NCBI GenBank assembly: GCA_900316845.1
Contig: ONEG01000018.1
Coordinates: 1 to 63,709 of the forward strand
Direction of reading: 5' to 3'
Origin: an uncultured Bacteroidales bacterium
GTDB taxonomy: Bacteria; Bacteroidota; Bacteroidia; Bacteroidales; Paludibacteraceae
DNA: 63,709 nt
Positions 1 through 6,984 of this stretch are shown here, one piece after another; the first letter of the stretch is position 1; every line of letters starts with the position of its first letter. Under the pieces are notes generated by a model, which saw only the letters and a list, made by a program, of their open reading frames with translations, searched no databases and was not told the DNA's origin. Position numbers and translations under genes: made by a program.

Positions 1-129
1 TTACTGATGCCATAAATTCATTTACGATTTGTTCATTTACCATTTGGTCATTTATTTGTTCATAGGGCCATTTGATAAAATCCTCTTCGTAGTGAGGGGG
101 TTAGGTTTGTTAATACTTTGTTGTTTGAC

Positions 130-146
130 CCGGCATCGGATGCCGG
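130..146. repeat. 17-bp palindrome CCGGCATCGGATGCCGG, copy 1
   Basis: A perfect 8-bp inverted repeat around a single central G. It lies just downstream of the stop codon of the minus-strand gene at 184-519, followed by a C/G-rich second dyad (about 152-178) that could act as its terminator. An identical unit lies at 734-750 and a related dyad at 56008-56022. Confidence 0.75.
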
Positions 147-183
147 TTTCCCTCCCCCTCTACGGGGGAGTCGGAGGGGGCTG

Positions 184-519
184 TTAGATCTCCTCCCCGT
201 TCTCGTCGTAGTTACCGTTCAGCTTGTGCATCGCATAGCCGAACAACGAACCAATCTTGTTCTGAGCGTTGTACTCAGCCACCAACTGGGTCTTTTGTTC
301 GCTCGATCCTGCGAGAATCGCACGCACAGCCGCCGACACTTTCGCAAAACGCGCTTTCGCTGCCGTTTGCGCTGCACTCGGCTCCTTCGTGGACGGGTTA
401 CACAACTTGCCGGTGTACACCTTACCGGTCTTTTTGTTCGTGCGGAAATACACATCGCTGTGCTCGCACACTTTCTTTTTCATGCTCTCAATAAGAGCCA
501 TCGGCTTAATTTCTGCCAT
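184..519 (-). CDS. Small basic hypothetical protein, mobile-element type
   Basis: A 111-residue Lys-rich protein of unknown function. I see no catalytic motif, signal peptide or membrane segment. Its central part (GKVYTGKLCNPSTKEPS, then an Ala/Lys/Arg-rich helix) resembles the layout of the neighbouring 712-930 product, where a short charged segment is followed by a Pro/Thr-Ala-Arg-Arg-Phe helix. The two may therefore be distant paralogues or one small family; this is inference. Both genes point left and probably share the minus-strand promoter near 1043. The start ATG at 519 is the only sensible one and follows an A-rich leader. Small proteins of this kind are common in Bacteroidales prophages and integrative elements, but I cannot assign a role. 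Confidence 0.6.
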   Translation of the reverse strand: MAEIKPMALIESMKKKVCEHSDVYFRTNKKTGKVYTGKLCNPSTKEPSAAQTAAKARFAKVSAAVRAILAGSSEQKTQLVAEYNAQNKIGSLFGYAMHKLNGNYDENGEEI

Positions 520-711
520 AATAGTTAAGGTTTTAAATTGTTAATAAATAGGGTTAATTAGGTCCCCAAATAATTTGTAATTTTTGGGGAAAGCGTAGAG
601 CAATACGTAGCACTCTATAAGGGCTGTGCCCGTAATCGTGCGAGTATTAGCTCAAGCGCGGTAGAGGGGTTAAAGTTTAGGTTTAATGCCGCTTTCTTTC
701 AACACGCGCGG

Positions 712-930
712 TTACGTATTTTCTTCTGTTGTCCCGGCATCGGATGCCGGTTTACTCTTCCTGTATTTAGCTATGAAGCGTTCCCGTGCAGCCTTCCGTG
801 CAGGTGTATCCGTCCATTTCCGTGGACACCTTTGCACGATCTGCTGTCCTTTGCATATCCGGAAGTAATAGCCATCCTTCCTCAACGCACCTCGTAAACT
901 TTCTAGGGGAATTATCAATTCTGCTTTCAT
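712..930 (-). CDS. Small basic hypothetical protein carrying the palindromic repeat in its coding end
   Basis: A 72-residue Arg/Lys-rich protein of unknown function. Residues 1-60 form the core, with YYFRICKGQQIVQRCP followed by a charged helix. The last 15 residues include PASDAG, encoded by the 17-bp palindrome at 734-750, so the repeat has become part of the reading frame. It is the promoter-proximal member of the leftward pair with 184-519; 192 bases separate the two genes, with no clear terminator between them. Codon use and size look like mobile-element cargo. The function is not recognised. Confidence 0.55.
   Translation of the reverse strand: MKAELIIPLESLRGALRKDGYYFRICKGQQIVQRCPRKWTDTPARKAARERFIAKYRKSKPASDAGTTEENT
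734..750. repeat. 17-bp palindrome CCGGCATCGGATGCCGG, copy 2
   Basis: Identical to the unit at 130-146, but inside the 3' coding end of the minus-strand gene 712-930, where it encodes part of KPASDAG. The flanks are similar too: a T-rich GTC/GAC before it and TTT after it in both copies. Confidence 0.75.
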
Positions 931-1454
931 ATTTCTTTAAACATTAAACATTCAACATTAAACATCCTTCGAAGAAGGAACGCATCTCGTTCGCACTCCG
1001 AACGTCACGCTTACGTGTTTTAGACCCTTTCTAAAAACAATGCAAAGGTACTGCTTTTTCCCGACATACACAATACTTTGTCCCCCAACTCCCGTCAAAC
1101 GTCCCGATAGTATTGTTACACAACTCACATCCCTTACATTTGACTTTTTACTTTTGATGGGGTCCCCAACAATTTTAATCCATCTTATTGTCGATAGCGA
1201 CAAAAAAGGTAAAAAGTAAAAAGTATAGAATTATAATTGAGCATCGCGCACACGCCCACGCAGAGATAATAAGGTATCGCTATTTCAAATCCCTTATTGT
1301 TGACTTTTTACCTATTTTCGAGACAAAATAAAGATTCTTGAAAGAATGTTCCCTAATAATTTGTATATGTCAAAAATTTATAGTAATTTTGCAGGCAAAA
1401 TTCCTGCAAACGGAATTTAGACATATAGAACTTGCGTTAAGACGCATATCCTAT
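931..1454. other. Divergent intergenic region with promoters for both sides
   Basis: No convincing gene. It holds the echo repeat ACATTAAACATTCAACATTA at 941-960. The leftward promoter reads CAAAGGTA at 1043-1050 on the plus strand, that is TACCTTTG on the minus strand, and serves the two small genes. A small dyad TGTCG-ATAG-CGACA followed by A residues lies near 1191-1208. The rightward promoter starts at 1384. The 81-residue minus-strand reading frame at 958-1203 overlaps the leftward promoter and has no family features, so I do not call it. Confidence 0.6.
1384..1409 (+). promoter_or_regulatory. Promoter of the structured-RNA operon with an inverted repeat at the start point
   Basis: The -7 box TAATTTTG lies at 1384-1391, with an AT-rich upstream part containing TTTG near 1362. 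It runs directly into an inverted repeat, TTGCAGG at 1389-1395 and CCTGCAA at 1403-1409, with a 7-nt loop. The transcription start should fall inside this dyad, so it may be an operator or a 5'-terminal hairpin. The same design recurs at 6941, 9365 and 57801. Confidence 0.65.
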
Positions 1455-1577
1455 CCAAACTGAAAACGCCCAATCTTCACCAACGATAGTATATACGGCT
1501 CAACTGCTCGTTCTCCCATCGGCGGGAGTCACGAGTAGCGGTCGTTTCGTTGGAGGTAATGGGCGTTACCTGTTTGG
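1455..1577 (+). ncRNA. Multi-stem structured RNA leader
   Basis: A nested set of complementary segments forms one long rod. Stem 1 is CCAAAC (1455-1460) with GTTTGG (1572-1577). Stem 2 is AACGCCCA (1465-1472) with TGGGCGTT (1560-1567). Stem 3 is CCAACGA (1480-1486) with TCGTTGG (1547-1553). Stem 4 is CTGCTCGT (1504-1511) with ACGAGTAG (1531-1538, one G-U pair). The apical stem 5 is CTCCC (1513-1517) with GGGAG (1524-1528). There is no poly-U terminator after it; 54 bases follow before the ATG at 1632, so it is probably part of the leader of the two-gene operon. It matches no riboswitch I know. It could be an independent small RNA, a guide or scaffold for the encoded proteins, or an RNA antitoxin. 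Confidence 0.6.
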
Positions 1578-1631
1578 AGACTTCTGTGATCGTGCTCTCG
1601 CTTTGTTTGAAAAACACCAAAACGAGATAGT

Positions 1632-2579
1632 ATGAAAAAATTCGCAGTTTACAATTACCAGTTTGAGCGCATCACAGAGCCAGATGATGAGGTGATGGCT
1701 AAGTTCCCTGAATGGAAGTATGTTAATCCGGACGAGTCTTTTGAGCATAGACAAGAACTTTTCGGAACGTTATTCCCTACAGAGGCTACACGTGTGTTGC
1801 CTTATATATTCGATAGTGGCAAGAAACAGTATATTCATAAGTTGGTAATTCCGCCAACAGAAGATGGCATAGTTGTCATCAATCTTTCGAATAAGAAATT
1901 AGGACATCGTACGAACGAGAAACAAGAGAAGGAAAACTTTGACGATTATCCATTTGTAAAGGTGATTATAGATAATCGTCCGGGTATGCAACGTATCTTG
2001 ATTGAGCAGAAAAGTACCGTTTTTAAAGAGCCTAAGTTAGTGGCTAATATACTCCAGAGAACGTTTAATAAGCAGTTGGCACGTCATATGCTGAAGGTGG
2101 AGTTGTATTCTCAATTCCCCGTAAAGGATTTCTGGGACGAGGTTGGTAAGCACCCTGAAGGGTTCCGTAAAATTATTTTTCACTTCCCGAAGTTGAACCT
2201 CAAACGTTTGTCGGATGCGGTTGATCAATACTTCACAGACGCTCGTAAAGAATGGGGCAGCGGTATTGATTTGGCGTTTGTGGCTGAAAAGGGAGAGGTA
2301 CTGACTGTCAACCAGAAGAATAAAAATCAGAAAGCCTTAGCGGAGTGTATGGCTGTAACTGGTCAGCCGACATCAAAGGATAAAACCAAGAGTATCGAGA
2401 TGATCACAGCCGGAGAAGCGAGACGCCATATATGGATTGGTAAGAACTCGTATGTTATTATTCCTATCACAGAAGATGTATTCACGGATTTGCTTATGCC
2501 TCAGTTAGGAATAAATAGCAAAAATGGTGCGACGGAGAAACTGATACTTAAACTGGATAAGATTAACGAGACGAACTAA
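1632..2579 (+). CDS. Unrecognised 315-residue protein, first gene of the structured-RNA operon
   Basis: Function unknown. The protein is soluble, of mixed alpha/beta predicted character, with no signal peptide or membrane segment. It starts KKFAVYNYQFERI, a beta-strand-rich beginning that loosely recalls DUF4747-type proteins; I cannot test this and give it low weight. Residues near 105-160 (VKVIIDNRPGMQRILIEQKSTVF and following helices) and 170-215 are charged and Lys-rich, compatible with nucleic-acid binding, but no catalytic motif is visible. The ATG at 1632 follows GAGATAGT. The stop codon overlaps the next start (TAATG), so the two genes are translationally coupled. A strong folded RNA lies immediately upstream, which suggests an RNA-protein partnership (inference). 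Confidence 0.7.
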   Translation: MKKFAVYNYQFERITEPDDEVMAKFPEWKYVNPDESFEHRQELFGTLFPTEATRVLPYIFDSGKKQYIHKLVIPPTEDGIVVINLSNKKLGHRTNEKQEKENFDDYPFVKVIIDNRPGMQRILIEQKSTVFKEPKLVANILQRTFNKQLARHMLKVELYSQFPVKDFWDEVGKHPEGFRKIIFHFPKLNLKRLSDAVDQYFTDARKEWGSGIDLAFVAEKGEVLTVNQKNKNQKALAECMAVTGQPTSKDKTKSIEMITAGEARRHIWIGKNSYVIIPITEDVFTDLLMPQLGINSKNGATEKLILKLDKINETN

Positions 2580-3553
2580 TGGCTTTGCAATATTTCTCTG
2601 AGGAGCGCTTAGATGCTTTACGTCACCAGTATAGCGAGGATAAGTTATTCCAAACTTTATCCCCTGTACTATGTGAGTTACAAGAAGCACGAGGCGAGTT
2701 AGATCCTGTTATCTTGTGGCATGAGGTCGAGGCGCTTCGTGAGCGTTTGAAACGGGCTAATCATCCGGAAACGGAGGTGTCGTTTTTGATTAGCTATCTC
2801 CGGAAACACTTGACGGAGCAGACCTTGGAGAAAGGTGATGTAGAAGAGAGATCGGAGGAGCACGTTGTAGAGTCTATGCTTATCATTCTATTGCTGCTTA
2901 TGTTCCAGTTGACAGATGCCGTACCGGCTGCTGATAAGTTAGACGAGAATCCGAATAATATTGTGTGTCGTGCGTTAGCGCATATCTTAACCAATCCCGC
3001 TCACGAATGGTATATTGAACCTATGCGGAAGAATCTCACTTTGCGCAAGAAAGACTATTTAGGAAACGAGATAGTATTGCCGGTAGTAGATTACATGAAA
3101 GCAAAGGTGTCTCTGGACGCTATGGATGAGATTGCCAAGAATGAATTGGAACGTATCTTGACGCAGGTGGATGATCTCTCGAAAGGTCTCTATCCGGAAC
3201 TACTGCATATTAGTCAGGATAAGTACTTGGAGATATGGGAACAGATCTGTTTATCTTCTGACATGCTTCATTTAATGTGCAAAAAAGAACCACGTACATA
3301 CGGAATGAATTTTAACTTCAAGATGTTCTGTAATGTGTTGGGACTTTTACAGAATACATCTTTGAAAGACGGAAGGCCTGTGTTAGATACGAATGTTAAA
3401 GAAGTAAATGATAGGATTGGAGATAAAAACTATCGTAACTACATCACGTATTATAACCAAGGTGAACATGATACCAATTGCGCGTACACGAAGAAACAGC
3501 TTGCACAACTCCAACGTATCGTGGCGGATGCCTTAACTGAGGATGAACAATAG
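2579..3553 (+). CDS. Unrecognised 324-residue mostly helical protein, second gene of the structured-RNA operon
   Basis: Function unknown. Almost entirely helical by residue composition. Residues 100-120 contain a hydrophobic run (SMLIILLLLMFQLTDAV) that reads more like a buried helix than a membrane anchor because acidic stretches flank it. The C-terminal part (about 245-320) has a compact helix set around FNFKMFCNVLGLLQNT, followed by many Asn/Asp/Tyr and a charged helical end, which could be a small DNA-binding or protein-binding domain. The start ATG overlaps the stop of the previous gene (TAATG at 2577-2581). A rho-independent terminator follows at 3574-3608, so the unit is exactly RNA leader plus two genes. 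Confidence 0.7.
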   Translation: MALQYFSEERLDALRHQYSEDKLFQTLSPVLCELQEARGELDPVILWHEVEALRERLKRANHPETEVSFLISYLRKHLTEQTLEKGDVEERSEEHVVESMLIILLLLMFQLTDAVPAADKLDENPNNIVCRALAHILTNPAHEWYIEPMRKNLTLRKKDYLGNEIVLPVVDYMKAKVSLDAMDEIAKNELERILTQVDDLSKGLYPELLHISQDKYLEIWEQICLSSDMLHLMCKKEPRTYGMNFNFKMFCNVLGLLQNTSLKDGRPVLDTNVKEVNDRIGDKNYRNYITYYNQGEHDTNCAYTKKQLAQLQRIVADALTEDEQ

Positions 3554-3573
3554 GTTATTGTTAGAAATTATAG

Positions 3574-3608
3574 AACTCCTGTTAGAACCATTCTAACGGG
3601 AGTTTTTT
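3574..3608 (+). terminator. Terminator of the structured-RNA operon
   Basis: AACTCC-T-GTTAG pairs with CTAAC-GGGAGTT across a 7-nt loop, followed by a run of T. It ends the unit that starts at 1384. Confidence 0.85.
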
Positions 3609-3726
3609 ATTATATTTATTTTTCTAGCACACGTTCGTAAAGTACTGATTTTCAAGCGCTAAAATGTTGCTGGAATATTGCTTAAAACCTTCTTAAAACA
3701 AAATTGCCGACTCATAAAAATAGCAG

Positions 3727-3762
3727 TAATTTCGCGGCGGATTTAACAAAAAAATCCGTCGA
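3727..3762 (+). promoter_or_regulatory. Promoter of the primase module
   Basis: -7 box TAATTTCG (3727-3734), followed at once by an inverted repeat with arms CGGATTT and AAATCCG around an A-rich loop. The start codon at 3766 follows closely. Confidence 0.55.
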
Positions 3763-3765
3763 ACA

Positions 3766-4167
3766 ATGAGTAAAAATTTACGCCAGCGTGGTGCCCAAGG
3801 CAGGCATGCCGCTGAGAAAGAGCTTCAGGCTCTTGTTAACGAGAACAAAGCTTCTCAAGTGTATGACATGACCCAACTCAAAGTATGGTCGCCCGAACGT
3901 CACATGCGTGAAGGAGAAACCCTCACGGGCGAGCTGACCATGATTCGTGACTACGAGGAGTTTGAGTTTATCGCGCAAGCTAAGGAACGCTACACGCGCA
4001 ATCCTATTATTTGGCATGGTGACTACATCAACGTACATCGTGACAAACTGGGGAACTATCAAGCCAACTTCCGTCGTATGACCATTGGCTCCCGTTTCAA
4101 CCCTGCACGTGTAGCCAACGCTATCTACACGGAGTTACAAACCGCTAAACGAGTTCTTGGACTATGA
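3766..4167 (+). CDS. Hypothetical protein heading the primase/helicase module
   Basis: 133 residues, basic N-terminus, no known motif. Its stop overlaps the start of the DUF3987-type ATPase by 4 bases, so it belongs to the same operon and probably acts in the same replication or transfer process. Residues 50-120 contain alternating strand-like segments (GETLTGELTMIRDYEEFEF and similar) ending in an Arg/Asn-rich region. In many Bacteroidales integrative elements a small unknown gene stands before the DUF3987 and CHC2-primase genes. I do not assign a molecular function. Confidence 0.65.
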   Translation: MSKNLRQRGAQGRHAAEKELQALVNENKASQVYDMTQLKVWSPERHMREGETLTGELTMIRDYEEFEFIAQAKERYTRNPIIWHGDYINVHRDKLGNYQANFRRMTIGSRFNPARVANAIYTELQTAKRVLGL

Positions 4168-5564
4168 AACAGACATCGCTTCCATTCGAGGAGGAGAGTA
4201 AAGTGCTCTCCCCTCTGGAGCGACTCTCGCTCCCCAAGGACAAAGACCTTCCTCCGGTCATCCGTGAGATCGTAACCAACGCGCCGCAGAACCGTAAGAT
4301 CCCGGCTTTCATAGCCAGCCTTTCGCCCCTCTGCGCCATGTGTCCGCGCGTACGGCTTCATTATTATTACGACACGCGACCGTCCGCACTCCTGCTCCAA
4401 GTCCTCATCGAGGGCGCACAATCGTCCGGTAAATCCTTTGCCGCCGACATCGAATCCCTCATCATGGACAAGACCCTCAAAGCGCGTGACAAAGCTATGC
4501 GCCGTCTCGAACAGGAGTACCGCGACAAGAAAAAGACCCGCAAGGCGAACGAGAAACTGGAATCCGAACCCGAGACGACCATCCGCGTCGTACCGCCAAC
4601 GATCTCCAAGACCGTCCTCACCAAGCGTGCCGACATGTACGAACGCGTCTTTGGCGACACGCTCACGTTTTGGATGTTCGCGGAAGAGCTCGCGCAAGTG
4701 ACCGATGCCGGCAAGAACGGCTATTCCAACCTCCGTACCATCATGCGTACATCCTACGACCTCGGTTCGCTTTTCGGTATCGACTTCGCGTCGGATAACT
4801 CCTATTCCGCCATCGTGGACATCAATATCTGTTCGATGTTCTGCGCCACACCCGCAGCACTTGACGAGTACTTCGACAAGAAGGCAATCGAAGGTGGTAA
4901 CATCACGCGTACCATCCTCTGTAAAATCGACGACGACCTCGGAGAAGACGGGGCAATCTTCATCCCGTACACCTCCGAACAACGGTCGGCTATCGACACC
5001 ATGCTCGCCCGTCTTATGAACGAGACGTACGACAACGACGGAGGCCTGCAACCTACGGTTGATCTCGACATGTCGTGGCTCGACAAGACCGTCTGCAAGT
5101 GGGTACGCGGCAAGGGTGACGAAGCTACGCTTAGCGGCAGTCAAGCTCTCGATGTCTTCCGTAAACGTTCCTCCGTCTCTGCCTTCCGTATCGCCGCCCT
5201 CTGCCAGTACCTGTACATGCAAGAGGAGACTTCGTCTCTTACTCTGGATATCATCCAGAAACGTGTCCGTCAGATTTACTTGTTCATGGCCGAGTATATT
5301 CTCCAGAATATGCTCGAACGATGGGGCAAACGCTTTGAGGAACTGAACGCCAAACGTGAAGCCGAACTGAAACCCGGACCCAAGGAGAACCTCTTTGACC
5401 AACTGACGGAAACTTTCACACGTGAGCAGCTCAATCTCCTCATCGAGAAGCAAGGGAAGGTCACGCCCGACAAGGTATTTATCAACCGGTGGAAGAAACT
5501 CCGTGTCATCGAGATTATCGACAAAAATACCTTCCACAAGGTCAAGAAAGGAGGCCGGTCATGA
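4164..5564 (+). CDS. DUF3987-type P-loop ATPase of a mobile element
   Basis: A 466-residue P-loop protein, likely the helicase/primase-associated ATPase of a replicative or integrative element. The Walker A motif GAQSSGKS lies at about residues 84-91. A charged linker rich in Lys/Arg/Glu follows (110-150). A later segment with FWMFAEELAQVTDAG (about 168-182) looks like the Walker B/sensor region, where acidic residues follow hydrophobic strands. The C-terminal 80 residues are helical and end in a short winged-helix-like part. The family pairs with CHC2 primases, and here the next gene is one, overlapping by ATGA. Length is usual for the family. The large minus-strand reading frame on this gene is a shadow. 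Confidence 0.8.
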   Translation: MKQTSLPFEEESKVLSPLERLSLPKDKDLPPVIREIVTNAPQNRKIPAFIASLSPLCAMCPRVRLHYYYDTRPSALLLQVLIEGAQSSGKSFAADIESLIMDKTLKARDKAMRRLEQEYRDKKKTRKANEKLESEPETTIRVVPPTISKTVLTKRADMYERVFGDTLTFWMFAEELAQVTDAGKNGYSNLRTIMRTSYDLGSLFGIDFASDNSYSAIVDINICSMFCATPAALDEYFDKKAIEGGNITRTILCKIDDDLGEDGAIFIPYTSEQRSAIDTMLARLMNETYDNDGGLQPTVDLDMSWLDKTVCKWVRGKGDEATLSGSQALDVFRKRSSVSAFRIAALCQYLYMQEETSSLTLDIIQKRVRQIYLFMAEYILQNMLERWGKRFEELNAKREAELKPGPKENLFDQLTETFTREQLNLLIEKQGKVTPDKVFINRWKKLRVIEIIDKNTFHKVKKGGRS

Positions 5565-6487
5565 TTGAGCAACATGAGATCGCGCGTCTCGAACGCACGC
5601 CTATCGAGGATGTAGCCGAACGCCTTGGCTTGCATGTCAACCGACACAAAGCCCTGTGCCCCTTCCATGACGACAGTCATCCGTCGCTTACCTTCAACAC
5701 CCTTACCAACCGGTATCGTTGTTACGTCTGCGACGCACACGGAGGTGTGATTGACCTTGTCCGTCAAGTCCGTGGCTGTGGTTTCTTGGATGCCCTCAAA
5801 TGGCTCGATGGAACGTCGTCTATTGTCACGGATGTCATCCGTCGTTCTTCGTTCCCTGCTCCGCGCAAACGCGCGGAGATAAAGCCCGACTTGGAATGGC
5901 TCTCAACCCTCGTTCAACCACGCATTTTGAACGATGCAGCCCGCCATTTCCTCTTTGAGGAACGCCATCTGGACGAACGCGTCATAGCGTGGTGCGGACT
6001 ATCGTCTATCGCGTGGCCTGCTCCCTGTTGGCGCTACGGCAAACCCTTCTACGACGCACCCTCGCTACTCATCCCGTATTACGACATCGACGGTCGCCTG
6101 ATGAGTGTACAGAGTCGCTATCTCGGAACGGAAGACAAACCCCGTTTCAAGTTCCCGCGAGGCTCCAACTGCCATATCTATGGCTTGCAGATCCTCCGAT
6201 ACTTGCAACCGGGGGAAGACCTCTGGATAACCGAAGGTTGTTCTGACTGTTGGGCAATGTTATCATCCGGTCGAAAGGCGATAGCGATACCGAGTGCTAC
6301 GCTCCTCAAGGATAAGGATATTGAACCGCTACGTGGTCTCAATCTCCATATGTTTCCCGACCAAGACAAACCCGGCGAGAAACTCTTCCTTGAACTCCGT
6401 GAACGACTCCCGCAAATCGTCCGCCACCAACTCCCGTCCGGATTCAAGGATGTAGGCGCCTATTACGCACATTTAGTAACGAGGTAA
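5561..6487 (+). CDS. CHC2 zinc-finger primase with TOPRIM-like domain
   Basis: 308 residues from the ATG at 5561, chosen because it overlaps the upstream stop (ATGA) and follows GGAGG; an earlier ATG at 5489 would add 24 unrelated residues. The zinc finger is clear: CPFH at 33-36 and CYVC at 54-57, after the usual helix IARLERTPIEDVAERLGL. The C-terminal half holds a TOPRIM-like core with the acidic motif WITEGCSD and, later, FPDQDKPG. It should make RNA primers for replication of the element. It is shorter than chromosomal DnaG because it lacks the helicase-binding domain; the ATPase encoded just upstream probably supplies the partner function. Confidence 0.85.
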   Translation: MIEQHEIARLERTPIEDVAERLGLHVNRHKALCPFHDDSHPSLTFNTLTNRYRCYVCDAHGGVIDLVRQVRGCGFLDALKWLDGTSSIVTDVIRRSSFPAPRKRAEIKPDLEWLSTLVQPRILNDAARHFLFEERHLDERVIAWCGLSSIAWPAPCWRYGKPFYDAPSLLIPYYDIDGRLMSVQSRYLGTEDKPRFKFPRGSNCHIYGLQILRYLQPGEDLWITEGCSDCWAMLSSGRKAIAIPSATLLKDKDIEPLRGLNLHMFPDQDKPGEKLFLELRERLPQIVRHQLPSGFKDVGAYYAHLVTR

Positions 6488-6499
6488 AAAGTCAACAGT

Positions 6500-6820
6500 A
6501 TGGAAATTATTATTGTACGTCAAGAGCATAAGCCCTGGGGTATCGATGGTCATCTGTACATCAATCGCCAACGTGTTTGTGATACGGTTGAACATCCTAC
6601 TTGTTGCAGACCCCAAGGCGAGTATCAGGTAGCGTTGGATAACAACCCGTTTAGACACGGCGACGGAGCGTTATCAAGCATCCACGGCGAGATCATCGTT
6701 GGCAAGCTTGCCATTCCGGGTCTCGTTACCCAATCGGCCGAGACCTACCAACGTCTCTACGAACGGCTCAAGAAAGCCTTCCAACGCAACACCCCCGTCC
6801 GCCTCACGATTAGAGGTTGA
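6500..6820 (+). CDS. DUF5675-like small protein
   Basis: 106 residues. The pattern GIDGHLYINRQRVCDTVEH, followed by PQGEYQV and a later SIHGEIIVGK, fits DUF5675, a small beta-rich family common in phages and integrative elements of Bacteroidetes and suspected to act on the cell wall; the enzymatic role is unproven. It follows the primase by 12 bases and ends the operon before the terminator at 6830-6866. Confidence 0.65.
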   Translation: MEIIIVRQEHKPWGIDGHLYINRQRVCDTVEHPTCCRPQGEYQVALDNNPFRHGDGALSSIHGEIIVGKLAIPGLVTQSAETYQRLYERLKKAFQRNTPVRLTIRG

Positions 6821-6829
6821 TTCTCAAAG

Positions 6830-6866
6830 CGAACCCACAAGTTATCCTTGTGAGTTCGTTTTTTTG
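6830..6866 (+). terminator. Terminator of the primase module
   Basis: Stem CGAAC-CACAAG with CTTGTG-GTTCG around TTATC (single unpaired bases inside), followed by seven T. Confidence 0.85.
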
Positions 6867-6940
6867 TGTCACTTAACCTTAAAACCTATCCATTCTCGCG
6901 CAATATGCAAAAATTATTTGCATATATAAATATTTTTTTG

Positions 6941-6966
6941 TACCTTTGCACGCAATTTGTGTGCAA
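6941..6966 (+). promoter_or_regulatory. Promoter with start-point inverted repeat for the ATPase/nuclease gene
   Basis: -7 box TACCTTTG (6941-6948). The inverted repeat TTGCACGC (6946-6953) and GTGTGCAA (6959-6966) has a 5-nt loop and overlaps the box and the expected start point. Confidence 0.7.
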
Positions 6967-6984
6967 GGGAAAATTAAAAACAAC

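Noticed and set aside
958..1203. 81-residue minus-strand open frame
   Set aside because: It overlaps the leftward promoter and has no family features.
4125..5537. 470-residue minus-strand reading frame over the DUF3987 gene
   Set aside because: It is antisense to a clear P-loop gene and has no family features; GC-rich codon structure of the real gene keeps the other strand open.
6946..6984. TTG start 13 codons upstream of the AAA-ATPase
   Set aside because: It lies inside the -7 promoter box and the start-point dyad; the ATG at 6985 gives the standard family beginning.
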